38,343 nt of DNA from a virus: positions 1 to 38,343 of IMG/VR virus record IMGVR_UViG_3300044630_001545. One strand, given 5' to 3'. Made by a program: the position numbers and the translations under genes. This document shows positions 1 through 7,822 of the stretch, piece by piece. The notes beneath the pieces were generated by a model that was not told where the DNA came from, did not search any database, and saw only the letters and a list, made by a program, of their open reading frames with translations. Position 1 is the stretch's first letter, and the number at the start of each line of letters is the position of its first letter.

Positions 1-114
1 ACCCGAACCAGCGAACTGGTTCACAAACGACATATTGCGAGCGACGCGCCAGAAATCACGGCTCCACGCCGTGAGTTGATCACTAGTCAGCGCCGCAAAG
101 TTAGTAAGAGCCAT
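1..114 (-). CDS. Major capsid protein, N-terminal 38 residues (truncated by window edge)
   Basis: Reading leftwards from an ATG at 114 gives 38 residues that stay open to base 1. The peptide starts MALTNFAALTSD and continues with AWSRDFWRVARN and FVNQFAGSG. A Trp-Ser-Arg-Asp start followed by an aromatic-rich helix and a F-x-G-x-G turn is typical of the N-terminus of N4-gp56/DUF4043-type capsid proteins. A strong ribosome site (AAGGAG) lies 8 bases before the ATG. Position supports the call: it follows terminase, portal and scaffold in the usual head-gene order. The rest lies outside the window, so the family assignment rests on a short stretch plus context. Confidence 0.72.
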   Translation of the reverse strand, partial: MALTNFAALTSDQLTAWSRDFWRVARNMSFVNQFAGSG

Positions 115-377
115 TTGGCTTCTCCTTCATATTGCGTTACAAAATCTAGTAATGCACATGCATTACCAGCCTATAGCCGACTTGTGGTGCGGCTAAACCG
201 TTTCCCCGTATCGTGGGGTCACGACTTAGCGCGTATTAACGAGGCGCGACCTCGGCATGTTTTACGCCCATGCATGGCGAAATCAGCACGTTTTTTACGT
301 GTGCGACACGGCTGGATATCGTTCCAACGGACGAGTTCAGTTGTAGATTAACAACAGCGTATAAAGTTCGCAACTAT
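115..377. other. Intergenic spacer before capsid gene
   Basis: About 260 bases without a convincing gene between the 42-residue basic protein and the capsid ATG. It is the only real gap inside the head operon, so it is a plausible place for an extra capsid promoter or an mRNA processing site. A TAGCCG/CGGCTA inverted repeat and the palindrome at 149-166 are visible. I found no clear sigma-70 promoter and no U-tract terminator. Confidence 0.4.
149..166. repeat. 8-bp inverted repeat GTAATGCA-CA-TGCATTAC
   Basis: Perfect 8-base arms around two bases, 35 bases upstream of the capsid ATG. As DNA it could bind a dimeric regulator. As RNA the two-base loop is too tight unless the stem opens, and no U-run follows, so it is not an intrinsic terminator. 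Confidence 0.45.
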
Positions 378-506
378 TTAATAGGAATATTTCTTCTTGG
401 CCGACTTCTTAGCAGGCTTTTTAGCGCTGTGTGTCTTACCCGGCATCATGGTGCCGTCCGGCATACGGTGCATCGGGCCCTTTCCGCCTTTCTTCTTCAT
501 CTTCAT
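378..506 (-). CDS. Tiny basic head-region protein (42 aa)
   Basis: ATG at 506 with AGGAG seven bases upstream; the product is 42 residues, about one third Lys/Arg. It begins MKMKKKGGKGPMHRMPDG and ends in repeated AKK motifs before YSY. The core GPMHRMPDGTMMPGKTHS is a pattern I recall from very short proteins beside capsid genes in many podovirus-like phages; no function is established. Strong positive charge suggests nucleic-acid or capsid-interior contact, which is inference. It is the last of five small genes between scaffold and capsid. Confidence 0.72.
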   Translation of the reverse strand: MKMKKKGGKGPMHRMPDGTMMPGKTHSAKKPAKKSAKKKYSY

Positions 507-523
507 ACGCTCATCTCCTGTGG

Positions 524-775
524 TTAACGGTACCGCGCGGTCTTCTTGGCGATACGCTTGGGTTGCTTCGAGAACTGCTCGCCCTTAGCAAGCGAACGAC
601 GCTTGTTACGGGTAGTAGCAGCATACTCCTGAGGGGACAGCGCCTGCTGAGCTTTCTTCGGCAGATACCGTTCGCCAGTCGCCTTCGAGCCTTGGGTACT
701 GTTCTTACCAGAACGAGTGCCCCACTCTTCCCGAGTCCACTTCTTGAGGGACTTCTGTGACTTGGCTAACCCCAT
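524..775 (-). CDS. Small basic head-region protein (83 aa)
   Basis: ATG at 775 with AAGGA about seven bases upstream. The 83-residue product is rich in Lys, Arg, Ser and Thr and holds the segments LKKWTREEWGTRSG, TGERYLPKKAQ and EYAATTRNKRR. I recall near-identical segments in small proteins between scaffold and capsid genes of many phages. It starts three bases after the stop of the upstream gene and ends 17 bases before the next start, so it is part of the same transcript. Function is unknown; no catalytic motif or membrane segment is visible. Confidence 0.78.
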   Translation of the reverse strand: MGLAKSQKSLKKWTREEWGTRSGKNSTQGSKATGERYLPKKAQQALSPQEYAATTRNKRRSLAKGEQFSKQPKRIAKKTARYR

Positions 776-778
776 GGA

Positions 779-958
779 CTAGTCCTTCTTCATCTTACGA
801 AGAGTCATGGCCAAGCGGGCTCGCTGACCAGTCTTGCCTGGCTTCTTAGCTGCTGCTTTCAGCTCCTTAGCCGGAATCTTCTCACCCTTCTTGACGCCCA
901 TGCTCTTACGCAAGGCACCGGGTTTCTTGATCGCGTCTTTGATCCAGTTCTTAGCCAT
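779..958 (-). CDS. Small lysine-rich head-region protein (59 aa)
   Basis: The gene runs from an ATG at 958 that overlaps the previous stop codon (TAATG), a sign of translational coupling. The 59 residues start MAKNWIKDAIKKPGALRKSMG and are rich in Lys and Ala. The motif IKKPGALRKxMGVKKGEKIP recurs in short phage proteins of this position. No enzyme motif is seen. With its neighbours it could coat or condense DNA, or bind the inner capsid, which is inference from charge and position only. Confidence 0.72.
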   Translation of the reverse strand: MAKNWIKDAIKKPGALRKSMGVKKGEKIPAKELKAAAKKPGKTGQRARLAMTLRKMKKD

Positions 959-1137
959 TACTTATACCCTCCGCCTGACTTTTTGTACTCTACCGCTAGC
1001 ATCTGTGCTTTGCGGGCGCTCCATTGGCCTGGTTTACCGCCTTTTCCACCGGCTTTGATGCGCTCAAAGATCTGTTTACGCATCGTCGGCTTGGTGTAAT
1101 TGCCAGCGGCATTGACCTTTGACTTGGCCTTAGCCAT
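958..1137 (-). CDS. Small basic head-region protein (59 aa)
   Basis: The start is taken at the ATG at 1137, which overlaps the preceding stop as TAATG and has AAGGTG eight bases upstream; an earlier start at 1161 would run into the neighbouring gene without a ribosome site. The product holds NAAGNYTKPTMRKQIF, KAGGKGGKPGQWSARKAQ and a Gly-Gly-Gly-Tyr-Lys end. I recall this pattern as a widespread DUF of small phage proteins. Its role is unknown. It is coupled to genes on both sides by shared stop/start bases. Confidence 0.8.
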   Translation of the reverse strand: MAKAKSKVNAAGNYTKPTMRKQIFERIKAGGKGGKPGQWSARKAQMLAVEYKKSGGGYK

Positions 1138-1421
1138 TACCACTTCACCTTGTCGGCCCAATACGCCGCAGACATCTTGCCCTTGGCGATATTCTTAGAG
1201 TGGCGGGCTTTGAAGGACTCGCGGCGGTTACGGTATGACTCGGACTCCCCCTTTTTACGGGGGGAGCCGCTCACGCCTTGCTGGCCAAAGCGAATCGTCT
1301 TCACTTGGTCGCCCGACTTAGCCACAACTACGTGGCTTTTCGTCGGATGACTCGGTGTGCGCTTAGGTTTGTTGTAGCCAGAGACACCGGCTCGGGCTAA
1401 ACGTGAGTCGCGGGTAGCCAT
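1137..1421 (-). CDS. Conserved basic phage head-region protein (94 aa)
   Basis: ATG at 1421 overlaps the scaffold stop codon as TAATG. The 94 residues contain RAGVSGYNKPKRTPSHPTKS, a VVVAKSGDQVKTIRFGQQG stretch and a C-terminal SFKARHSKNIAKGKMSAAYW segment. This arrangement is one I recall from many phage genomes, always near portal or capsid genes, and usually annotated as hypothetical. No metal-binding cluster or membrane helix is seen. Conservation and position argue for a structural or assembly role. Confidence 0.83.
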   Translation of the reverse strand: MATRDSRLARAGVSGYNKPKRTPSHPTKSHVVVAKSGDQVKTIRFGQQGVSGSPRKKGESESYRNRRESFKARHSKNIAKGKMSAAYWADKVKW

Positions 1422-2431
1422 TAGACGACATCGCCTCTTAATCGCTTGAGGGTGGCTGCCGGAAGCGCGTTAAATTCGTCTTCCGTAAGCTGCATGACGT
1501 CGAACGCCTTCTCACCACGCGCTGCAGAGCTCTCACCCGGCATATCAGGCGGCTGAGCCTCAGCAGCCTTCATCTTGCGGGCGATATCAGCGCGCTTTTT
1601 AGCGACTTCATCGACTACAGGAGCCTTTGAAGCGGTCGGAGCTGACGCCAAAGACGGCTCTACCGGTGCGCCGGGGTCTAAACCGTACTCGCGGATGACA
1701 AACTTAGCCGCTTTTGACAGCGCGGCCACCGGATTGTCGCCTTTCACGATGAATGCATCGCGCAGATCGATCACTTCCTGAGTGTAGGTCTCGTTAAAGT
1801 CTGAGCTAGACCGATCAAAGACCGGGAAATTTGTCTCCAACTCAGCTGCGGCCTGCTGCAAAGCCGACATTTGCTGGCTCTGAGTGACCTTCTGCTCCAT
1901 TTTCTGGGTCAGTTCGAACTCAAGCTGAGCGCGTTCGGCTCGGCGGATCTCCTGACGGAGGGCTGCGGCCTTCTCATGCTGCCCGTCCAGCACCATGTTC
2001 TGATACTCGACCTCTTTCACCGCAAAATCGTAGGTGTCAGGGGCCGTTTCCGCCGCATTTTTTGCGGCCATTAGGTCGTCAAGCTGCTTCTGAAGCGCTT
2101 TCTGCTTAGCCAACACCTCGTCGAGGCGAGACTTCGGCACCATTGGCTTCTTAGATTCCGGTTCCGGCGCAATTTTAGGCTCAGGCGTAGCAGTTTCCTG
2201 CGCTACTGGCTCGGTGGCCGGTTCAACTTCGGCCTTCTGCTCCGGAACAACCGGTGCTTCAGGCTCTTCGATGGCCGGTTCGCTGGCCGGTTCAGCAACA
2301 GCCGCCTGCGGCTCGACCTTAGGCTCTTCTCCTAAGCCAAAATTCAGGTCGATAGTGGACGGAGCCGAGTCCTCGACAGGGTCGGAACCAGGCATCCGGT
2401 CAAAGCTAACGTCTTTCTTGTCCTCAGACAT
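1421..2431 (-). CDS. Capsid scaffolding protein (336 aa)
   Basis: Placed between portal and capsid, where podoviruses encode the scaffold. The N-terminal third is acidic and full of Pro-Glu-Ala repeats (about residues 20-100). Residues about 100-190 are charged and predicted helical, with coiled-coil character (LDEVLAKQKALQKQLDDLM). A basic segment follows (VAKKRADIARKMKAAEAQ) and the C-terminus ends in a short helix, LPAATLKRLRGD, of the kind that contacts coat protein in P22. The ATG at 2431 is preferred over a TTG at 2437 because AGGAG lies seven bases before it. No protease motif is visible, so a self-cleaving scaffold is not supported. Confidence 0.75.
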   Translation of the reverse strand: MSEDKKDVSFDRMPGSDPVEDSAPSTIDLNFGLGEEPKVEPQAAVAEPASEPAIEEPEAPVVPEQKAEVEPATEPVAQETATPEPKIAPEPESKKPMVPKSRLDEVLAKQKALQKQLDDLMAAKNAAETAPDTYDFAVKEVEYQNMVLDGQHEKAAALRQEIRRAERAQLEFELTQKMEQKVTQSQQMSALQQAAAELETNFPVFDRSSSDFNETYTQEVIDLRDAFIVKGDNPVAALSKAAKFVIREYGLDPGAPVEPSLASAPTASKAPVVDEVAKKRADIARKMKAAEAQPPDMPGESSAARGEKAFDVMQLTEDEFNALPAATLKRLRGDVV

Positions 2432-2441
2432 ACTCAATCTC

Positions 2442-4592
2442 CTATTGTGGGGTCAACGGCCGCATGTTCGGGATGGGTCGCGGCGTACCCTGGTTCTGCG
2501 TCTTTGCTGCCGTCTGCATAACAGTGGCTGCGATACGCGTCGCTGCAGCGGTCTCCTGCTGCGAACGACGAGTCTGGTTGGTAAGCGAAGCCAGCTCACG
2601 CCGCAGCTGCAACTCCTGCTCCTTGAGGGCGATCTGCGTTTGCAGTTCGGCCATCTTGAGCTGAGGCTGTACGTCTGCAACGTCCTGCACCTTGGCGATG
2701 TTGATCGCGGCTTCGGACTGCAACTTCTGCACTTCCGCCTGCATACGGGCCAGCTCCAGCTGCACCTGCTGCATCGCGATCTCCGCCTGCATTGCGCTGG
2801 CTTCCATCTGCTCCGGAGTCTGCTCGACACCAGTCATCATGCGGATGCGCTTGGCAAGCTCGGCCTTACGGGCCAAGTGGCTGTATTCAATGATGGCGTC
2901 ATCCGGGATAGCGACACCAACCTGACGCAGGTTAAGAGCCTCGGCGAACTGCATCTCGTCGAACGAGTCACGCGCCGGGGCGGTACCGATTACAACGTCG
3001 TATTCACCGAGCGTCAAATCATTGACGACGCGGCCCTCCGGAGTCATCTCGTTAATAACGAGCGGCTCGCGGGGCTTGAGCGGGTCATCTTCGTTTGTGA
3101 TCTGGATCACTCGCTGTTCAGTATAGAACTTCTGAACGAGGTTCAACACCTTCTCAGCGAGATAATGGCGAGTCTTACGCAGGTTATCGAGCGGAACCTG
3201 GATCATGATGACCCCACGGTTCTGCTTGGCCTGGATAGCGATACCCGAGACTTCAGCGCCGTCCGACCCAAGCATCGAGTCGTTCACACCGCTGATGGTC
3301 TTGATGTTAAGCGCCGCCTTCTGGCTGATGCGGTCGAGGCCGGTCGGAATCTGGTTCGGCTGAATTTTGACCGGTGGGTTTGATCCACGGTTGTACTCGA
3401 GCACCAGGCCAGTTTCAGCGCCGTGTTCCTCGAGGTCATCCGCTGTCATGCCGACGAGCGAGCCACTCTCCACCATCCAGCCACTGTTGGCCGTGGTGTT
3501 GACGATGTGTAGTTCCTGACTCGCGATCTTGTTCAGCTGCTCCTGCGGGGAGAGCAGATTGCGAACCATGCCGAACGGGCGGCCTCGGCGGAAGTACGCG
3601 AAGTACGGCACGATGGTGAAGTCATCGTACGGTGACCAATCGTCGTGAAGGACGATCTTGTCGCAGGTGACAGTCCAGCGAACCCGTCGCACGACCTTAG
3701 AGATCAGGCTTAGGTTGTACTGCTTGGCAAACTTCTTCGCCTTCTGCTCACCCCAGTTCTCAGGCACTTCGCGCTGATCGCCGGTGTTCGGGTCGACGAA
3801 GAAATCAGCGCGACCCATCTTACGGTACTGACGCGCGATGACGCGTAGCGCACGCACATTGCGATAATCTTCGTTGCCAGGGATAGCAGCACCCAAGTAA
3901 TCCTGGCTGGTATCCGTCTTACCGTAACGGGTCTCTTCGTACTCAATTGAGTCACGCCCAAAACCGTTACCATTCTCGGCCACGAAGCGAAGCGACTCCG
4001 CCTTGTCCTTACCGTAGAGTTCCTCGATCTCATCGAGAGTCATCCACTTAGTCTCGAACACCTCGTTCCAGGTCTTAGGGTCGTACTCCTTCGCATCCGG
4101 ATCAATCAGGATGTCGAGAGGATCTTTGGCCGTGATGCGGATCTCACCTTCAACGTGATCCGTGAAGTCCATCCGGACGTCAAAGTAACCACGACCGTCC
4201 ATGATGAGGCCATCGCTGAACACCGCCTGCTCAACCCAGTCGAGCTTGTTGTTGTCCGCGATCTGCATGTACAGCTTAGTCAGTACGCTCGCCACGTCCT
4301 GATCGCCACCACGGCGAGGTTTGAACTGCACGTCAGCACGGCGCGTGGACTGTTCTCCGAGGACCGTGTTCACTGTCGGGAGAATGGTGTTGATGGTCAG
4401 TGCCGGACGGCCTTCCGCTTCGAGTGCGGCAAGATCTACCTGATCCCACTGGTCGCCGCGATAGAACGCGTCGCACTTCTTAGCCATCTCGACATACTGC
4501 AGATGTCCGTTGTCACGGGCCCGGACGTACCGGTTCCACTGCTGCTGGGCGAGCTGCTGATCTTCGATCGACTGGGTTTTGATCTTAGCCAT
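2442..4592 (-). CDS. P22-type portal protein (716 aa)
   Basis: The length matches the P22 portal (about 725 residues). The N-terminal part has the family pattern FYRGDQWDQ, then EGRPALTINTILPTVNTVLG. The middle contains DPLDILIDPDAKEYDPKTW and RNLLSPQEQLNKIASQELH. The last 120 residues form a long Gln/Ala-rich helix, like the P22 portal barrel. The protein would form the dodecameric ring at one capsid vertex through which DNA is packaged and ejected. I prefer ATG 4592 to a GTG at 4601. The gene begins two bases after the large terminase stop and ends just before the scaffold ribosome site. Confidence 0.93.
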   Translation of the reverse strand: MAKIKTQSIEDQQLAQQQWNRYVRARDNGHLQYVEMAKKCDAFYRGDQWDQVDLAALEAEGRPALTINTILPTVNTVLGEQSTRRADVQFKPRRGGDQDVASVLTKLYMQIADNNKLDWVEQAVFSDGLIMDGRGYFDVRMDFTDHVEGEIRITAKDPLDILIDPDAKEYDPKTWNEVFETKWMTLDEIEELYGKDKAESLRFVAENGNGFGRDSIEYEETRYGKTDTSQDYLGAAIPGNEDYRNVRALRVIARQYRKMGRADFFVDPNTGDQREVPENWGEQKAKKFAKQYNLSLISKVVRRVRWTVTCDKIVLHDDWSPYDDFTIVPYFAYFRRGRPFGMVRNLLSPQEQLNKIASQELHIVNTTANSGWMVESGSLVGMTADDLEEHGAETGLVLEYNRGSNPPVKIQPNQIPTGLDRISQKAALNIKTISGVNDSMLGSDGAEVSGIAIQAKQNRGVIMIQVPLDNLRKTRHYLAEKVLNLVQKFYTEQRVIQITNEDDPLKPREPLVINEMTPEGRVVNDLTLGEYDVVIGTAPARDSFDEMQFAEALNLRQVGVAIPDDAIIEYSHLARKAELAKRIRMMTGVEQTPEQMEASAMQAEIAMQQVQLELARMQAEVQKLQSEAAINIAKVQDVADVQPQLKMAELQTQIALKEQELQLRRELASLTNQTRRSQQETAAATRIAATVMQTAAKTQNQGTPRPIPNMRPLTPQ

Positions 4593-4593
4593 T

Positions 4594-6225
4594 TTATGCA
4601 CTCATCGCGGATTTTTGGCGGGGTCCGCGAGTAAGAGAGATGAGTTTGTCCCGCCAAGACGGTATATGTACAACTGGGGCCTGATACGTGGAGAACTCGG
4701 TCATCATCAGACCGATCCACGACAGGGCGTCGACCTGGTCATCGTGAGTTCCATTCGGGAACCGCAGTAACTCTGCGATCAAAGGACCAGAGAACGCTGC
4801 ATCGCGCGGGAAGTACACCTTCCCCTGCTGCATGCGCCCCTGGATAGCTCGAGCACGCGCTTCTTTGTCACGGCGTCCGGTTTTCAGATCTTTGAAGTAC
4901 GCCTCAAACAGCCCGCGCTCACGCACGCGCTTTTCGAGGAACGGCCCGAGGGCCATTTCGATATGCCCCTTTTCGATGCCGATGATCGAGGGCTTCCACT
5001 GCTCGTAGAGGTCAAGTATCCGTTCGACCAATTCGAAGCCGTCGAACCGCCCGCGCACAACGTCCATCACGAACATGTCATCGCGGTCGTTGATGCCAAC
5101 GACGATGCCGACGCTGTAGTCGTTTCGGTCGTTCTTACCGATAGCCAAGTCCCACGCGCAGTAGTAACGCATGGCGTCTTCGTCGATATCCTCGGGGTCA
5201 TAGTAGTTAACCATGCCACGGGTGAAGTACTGACCATCATCTGCTACGGGGTTCTGCTGATAGAGCGCTGACCAGTCCCTGGGGCCTACTGCTTTTTCGA
5301 TTCGCCGGAGCGCTTCGACGCTGTACCTTTCCGGGTGGAGGGCTTCACCAGCCTTACGGAACTCTTCGTCTTCTTCGGCGATGGCGGGATATCTGACGAC
5401 TTCCCACTCGTCTCCACCTTGAAGAGCCGATTTAAGAAGTCGGCCAGCCAGGTCATCATCATGCCACCTCGTTAGGATTACCAACACACCGCCGCCAGGA
5501 GCAAGACGGGTGTATGCCGTTGATGTATACCAATCCCAGTTCGCATCCCGGTTGTTCTGACTCTCTGCGTCCTCGCGGTTCTTAACCGGATCGTCGATAA
5601 CGAGAACGTGTGCACCCTTACCGGTGATACCACCACCGACGCCGGCAGCTACGAAGCCACCGCCGCCCGTGGTTAGCCACGCTTCAGCACTTTGACTATC
5701 CGGATCCAGGCGCGTCTTGAAGACCGCTTTATATGTCGGTTCACGAAGTACTTGGCGTACCTTACGGCTAAACCCCATTGCAAGCGAACCCGAATACGAG
5801 CAACTAATAAACTCATGCTCAGGGTTACGGCCCAGATGCCAAGCCGGAAACGAAACCGACGCCAGCGTACTCTTACCGTGGCGGGGAGGCATGAATAGCA
5901 TGAGACGCGGAGACTTCTGATCCACGACGTCACGCGAGAACTGTTCGAGCCTTTTGCAGACATCTTTGTGTACCCAACCGGCGTTGTAGTCAGGGTTGAA
6001 CTTCTCCACGAACGGCAGCAGCCGCTTACGGGACAAGATCCGCGAAGCAAGCTCCTTTTGAGCCTGCTCCTTCACAGTTAGTTCCGGTGACTTCACCGGC
6101 TCGACAGCCGCAGCTGGAGGTAAGCCCTCCTGCTCGTCCGCTTTACAGTAGACACATACCCGTTCCTTCTTGTTCGAGTACAGGGTCTCAGGATGTAATG
6201 TCTTACACCCTCTGCACTCCAACAT
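4594..6225 (-). CDS. terL: Terminase large subunit with N-terminal zinc ribbon (543 aa)
   Basis: ATPase-nuclease motor that pumps DNA into the prohead. The Walker A motif PPRHGKST is at about 113-120 and Walker B VLVIDDP at 207-213. The C-terminal RNase H-like nuclease shows AWDLAIG, a GIEKG acidic position and the final HDDQVDALSW metal-binding motif. Unusually, residues 4-27 carry two Cys pairs (CRGC and CVYC), a putative zinc ribbon ahead of the ATPase. The start is uncertain: ATG 6225 is chosen over an in-frame TTG at 6243, which would overlap the small terminase gene; neither has a good ribosome site. Confidence 0.95.
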   Translation of the reverse strand: MLECRGCKTLHPETLYSNKKERVCVYCKADEQEGLPPAAAVEPVKSPELTVKEQAQKELASRILSRKRLLPFVEKFNPDYNAGWVHKDVCKRLEQFSRDVVDQKSPRLMLFMPPRHGKSTLASVSFPAWHLGRNPEHEFISCSYSGSLAMGFSRKVRQVLREPTYKAVFKTRLDPDSQSAEAWLTTGGGGFVAAGVGGGITGKGAHVLVIDDPVKNREDAESQNNRDANWDWYTSTAYTRLAPGGGVLVILTRWHDDDLAGRLLKSALQGGDEWEVVRYPAIAEEDEEFRKAGEALHPERYSVEALRRIEKAVGPRDWSALYQQNPVADDGQYFTRGMVNYYDPEDIDEDAMRYYCAWDLAIGKNDRNDYSVGIVVGINDRDDMFVMDVVRGRFDGFELVERILDLYEQWKPSIIGIEKGHIEMALGPFLEKRVRERGLFEAYFKDLKTGRRDKEARARAIQGRMQQGKVYFPRDAAFSGPLIAELLRFPNGTHDDQVDALSWIGLMMTEFSTYQAPVVHIPSWRDKLISLTRGPRQKSAMSA

Positions 6226-6239
6226 TGGGATCTCGTCAA

Positions 6240-6779
6240 TCAAGGCGCTTCTGGCTCCAGATAGTCGGTGTCTTTGCCCGCCAACTTCAGCAAGTCCTCA
6301 TCACTCATCCGCTCCATCTGGGCGGTATTCACGTTGATGTTGATCTGCGTCGCGTTATCTGGTGCAGCCAACCCGTGCAACTTCACGAGCGAGTCCACCG
6401 TATTCTTCATCTCCGTCGAGGTGGCCGCTGCGTTGTACGCGTCCAGATACATCTGGTGTGCGTGCGAGCGCGTGAACTTCACCTCTTCGCGCATCTGTTC
6501 GCGGAAGTAGTCCAGCGCTTTTACGACAGACGGGTGCTTAGCTGCATCGAGTGCGTTGCGATAACTGGCATAACCAGCCGCTCGCCCTGCTGCAGCAATA
6601 GTCATCCCGCGAGCCATGTAGAGAACCAACCGCTCCTGTTGTACAGTCAGAGAACTCATCGTCAGCCCCATGTATGGGGTCAACGACTGGAACTCGACAT
6701 GTGACATCAGCTCATCAGAATGAGCCGTGTCAGTGGATAGGGGTGCCTGGTTCTCTTGTTGAATCGCTGAGGTCTCCAC
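6240..6779 (-). CDS. Terminase small subunit (179 aa)
   Basis: Lies directly before terL. Residues about 40-110 contain a helix-turn-helix-like DNA-binding segment (LTVQQERLVLYMARGMTIAAAG, then AAGYASYRNALDAAKHPSV). The stretch KNTVDSLVKLHGLAAPDNAT followed by short beta segments fits the C-terminal part that contacts the large subunit. The GTG start at 6779 overlaps the upstream gene by 50 bases; an internal ATG at 6707 would remove the overlap and cannot be excluded. The protein should recognise the packaging start site. Sequence support is family-like rather than motif-exact. Confidence 0.83.
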   Translation of the reverse strand: METSAIQQENQAPLSTDTAHSDELMSHVEFQSLTPYMGLTMSSLTVQQERLVLYMARGMTIAAAGRAAGYASYRNALDAAKHPSVVKALDYFREQMREEVKFTRSHAHQMYLDAYNAAATSTEMKNTVDSLVKLHGLAAPDNATQININVNTAQMERMSDEDLLKLAGKDTDYLEPEAP

Positions 6780-7008
6780 CTACTTCTACGTCCAGATATA
6801 CAAAAACCGGTGCCTGATCACCCAGCTTATGCAGGGCGATATGGGTCAGGTACTCGTGGAGGGTTGTGGGGTTTTTGGTCAGCGAGGCCACTATGGCCTC
6901 GGCTATATCCCCATCGTAGACCAATACTTCGTGACCGCCCCTGTAGGCAGTCCCGATGATGGCCTCGTCAAAGCCCTCGATAGCGAACACCTGGACTTTC
7001 GGCAGCAT
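6730..7008 (-). CDS. Conserved small phage protein (92 aa)
   Basis: ATG at 7008 with only a weak AGGG upstream. The segment GFDEAIIGTAYRGGHEVLVYD, then EYLTHIALHKLGDQAPVFVY, resembles a common short phage family with the pattern FDxAIxG...VxVYD...EYxxFNxxGAYxGxxxPxFV, whose function is not known. Here the middle and the usual Gly-Ala-Tyr are changed. It sits between the HNH nuclease and the small terminase and overlaps the latter by 50 bases, so the two may be translated together. Confidence 0.72.
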   Translation of the reverse strand: MLPKVQVFAIEGFDEAIIGTAYRGGHEVLVYDGDIAEAIVASLTKNPTTLHEYLTHIALHKLGDQAPVFVYLDVEVGGDLSDSTREPGTPIH

Positions 7009-7029
7009 TTATATTAGCCCTGATACTGT

Positions 7030-7503
7030 CTAATCACAAGAGTACTGGTAAATGGTCTTAACCCACCAGTACAACATGTCTGTACTTAGGCTTTGTTTTA
7101 ACATGTTGGCTCGGTACGCCACCAGCTGAACGTTACCCGGTACATACCCCAGCGTACTGTCGATTCTGTCGATACTGGCATTAAAGTCCTTAATACCAGA
7201 CCCGTCGTTGTGGTGTGTCAGGACAACCCCTGATATCGCACAACGACCGTCTTGCAACTGCCAGAGTTCGACTAGCTGGTCGACCGTAATCTCGTAACTG
7301 GTAAACCTCCGTTTCTTACTGGTGTCCTTGCTCTTGGATAAAAGGTTCGAGAGATACGGTCTGTAGCCAGTGGACCGTTGTTGACGGTTAGAGGCTAGTT
7401 TGCAGGGGCGACACATGTTCCTCAGTGTCCCGCCTTTATGCTGCTCGAACGACGCTAGTGGCAACTCCTTTTGGCACCGTGAACAGATTTTAGTGTCCGT
7501 CAT
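7030..7503 (-). CDS. HNH endonuclease with zinc ribbon (157 aa)
   Basis: An N-terminal ribbon (C7, C10, C31, C34; CSRC and CRPC) precedes a basic linker. The HNH core follows as GRCAISGVVLT, then SIDRIDSTLGYVPGNVQLV and ANMLKQ, matching the phage HNH pattern of D-R-I-D...G-Y...G-N-V-Q...N. The protein should nick or cut DNA. HNH genes next to terminase often either assist cos/pac cleavage or act as free-standing homing nucleases; the sequence cannot decide. ATG 7503 is chosen over a TTG at 7545 that would add 14 residues; no clear ribosome site is seen for either. It is the first gene of the leftward operon. Confidence 0.88.
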   Translation of the reverse strand: MTDTKICSRCQKELPLASFEQHKGGTLRNMCRPCKLASNRQQRSTGYRPYLSNLLSKSKDTSKKRRFTSYEITVDQLVELWQLQDGRCAISGVVLTHHNDGSGIKDFNASIDRIDSTLGYVPGNVQLVAYRANMLKQSLSTDMLYWWVKTIYQYSCD

Positions 7504-7695
7504 CAGTGGCTCGTGGGCCGTGGTTAGTGGGCGGAGTATACGCAAAACGCGTCTGCAAAAAAATTCTATAAAAATTTTTTTGGATTTTGCTTTTCGAGAG
7601 GGGGGTAGGGGGGTCGGTTTTTTCTGTCTGAATTACTCACACACTATCTCCCCCCCTCGGCTCCAGCACCAACCCCTTTCCCGGAATTTAGCCAT

Positions 7696-7732
7696 TGGAA
7701 CCTTGTTTTCTAACCGTTTCATGGAACCTTGT
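7696..7732 (+). repeat. Two direct copies of TGGAACCTTGT, 26 bp apart
   Basis: Exact 11-base copies at 7696-7706 and 7722-7732. The start-to-start distance is 26 bases, about two and a half helical turns. They lie about 90-125 bases before the first early gene and could be binding sites for a regulator. Confidence 0.5.
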
Positions 7733-7783
7733 CCCCCAGTAACCCCCAACGTTTCACGCTCATCGCTTCGCGATTCGCGGTCA

Positions 7784-7821
7784 GTATCTACTATGTATCT
7801 ACACTAACTAGGAGTATCTAC
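7784..7821 (+). repeat. Three direct copies of GTATCTAC next to first early gene
   Basis: Copies at 7784-7791, 7795-7802 and 7814-7821. The last lies between the AGGAG ribosome site (7810-7814) and the ATG at 7823. A protein bound here, on DNA or RNA, could control the first early gene. Confidence 0.5.
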
Positions 7822-7822
7822 C

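Larger units (their letters stand above)
7504..7822. promoter_or_regulatory. Divergent control region between late (minus) and early (plus) operons
   Basis: About 320 non-coding bases between the HNH start and the first rightward gene. It has an AT-rich block at 7557-7590 with runs of A and T, then G-rich and C-rich runs at about 7598-7613 and 7650-7657, and short direct repeats further right. Transcription must leave it both ways. Several TATA-like hexamers occur in the AT block, and a TATACT lies upstream of the HNH gene on the minus strand, but none is paired with a good -35 box at 16-18 bases. I therefore call a promoter region without naming a start point. Confidence 0.55.

Noticed and set aside
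76-351. 91-residue plus-strand frame near the left end
   Set aside because: Overlaps the capsid start and spacer on the other strand, with no ribosome site or family pattern.
2214-3383. 389-residue plus-strand open frame
   Set aside because: Runs antisense over portal and scaffold; no ribosome site, low-complexity residues, while the minus-strand genes have strong family signals.
7597-7613. G-quadruplex
   Set aside because: Only two G-runs (six each) are present; a four-stranded fold would need loops of zero length.
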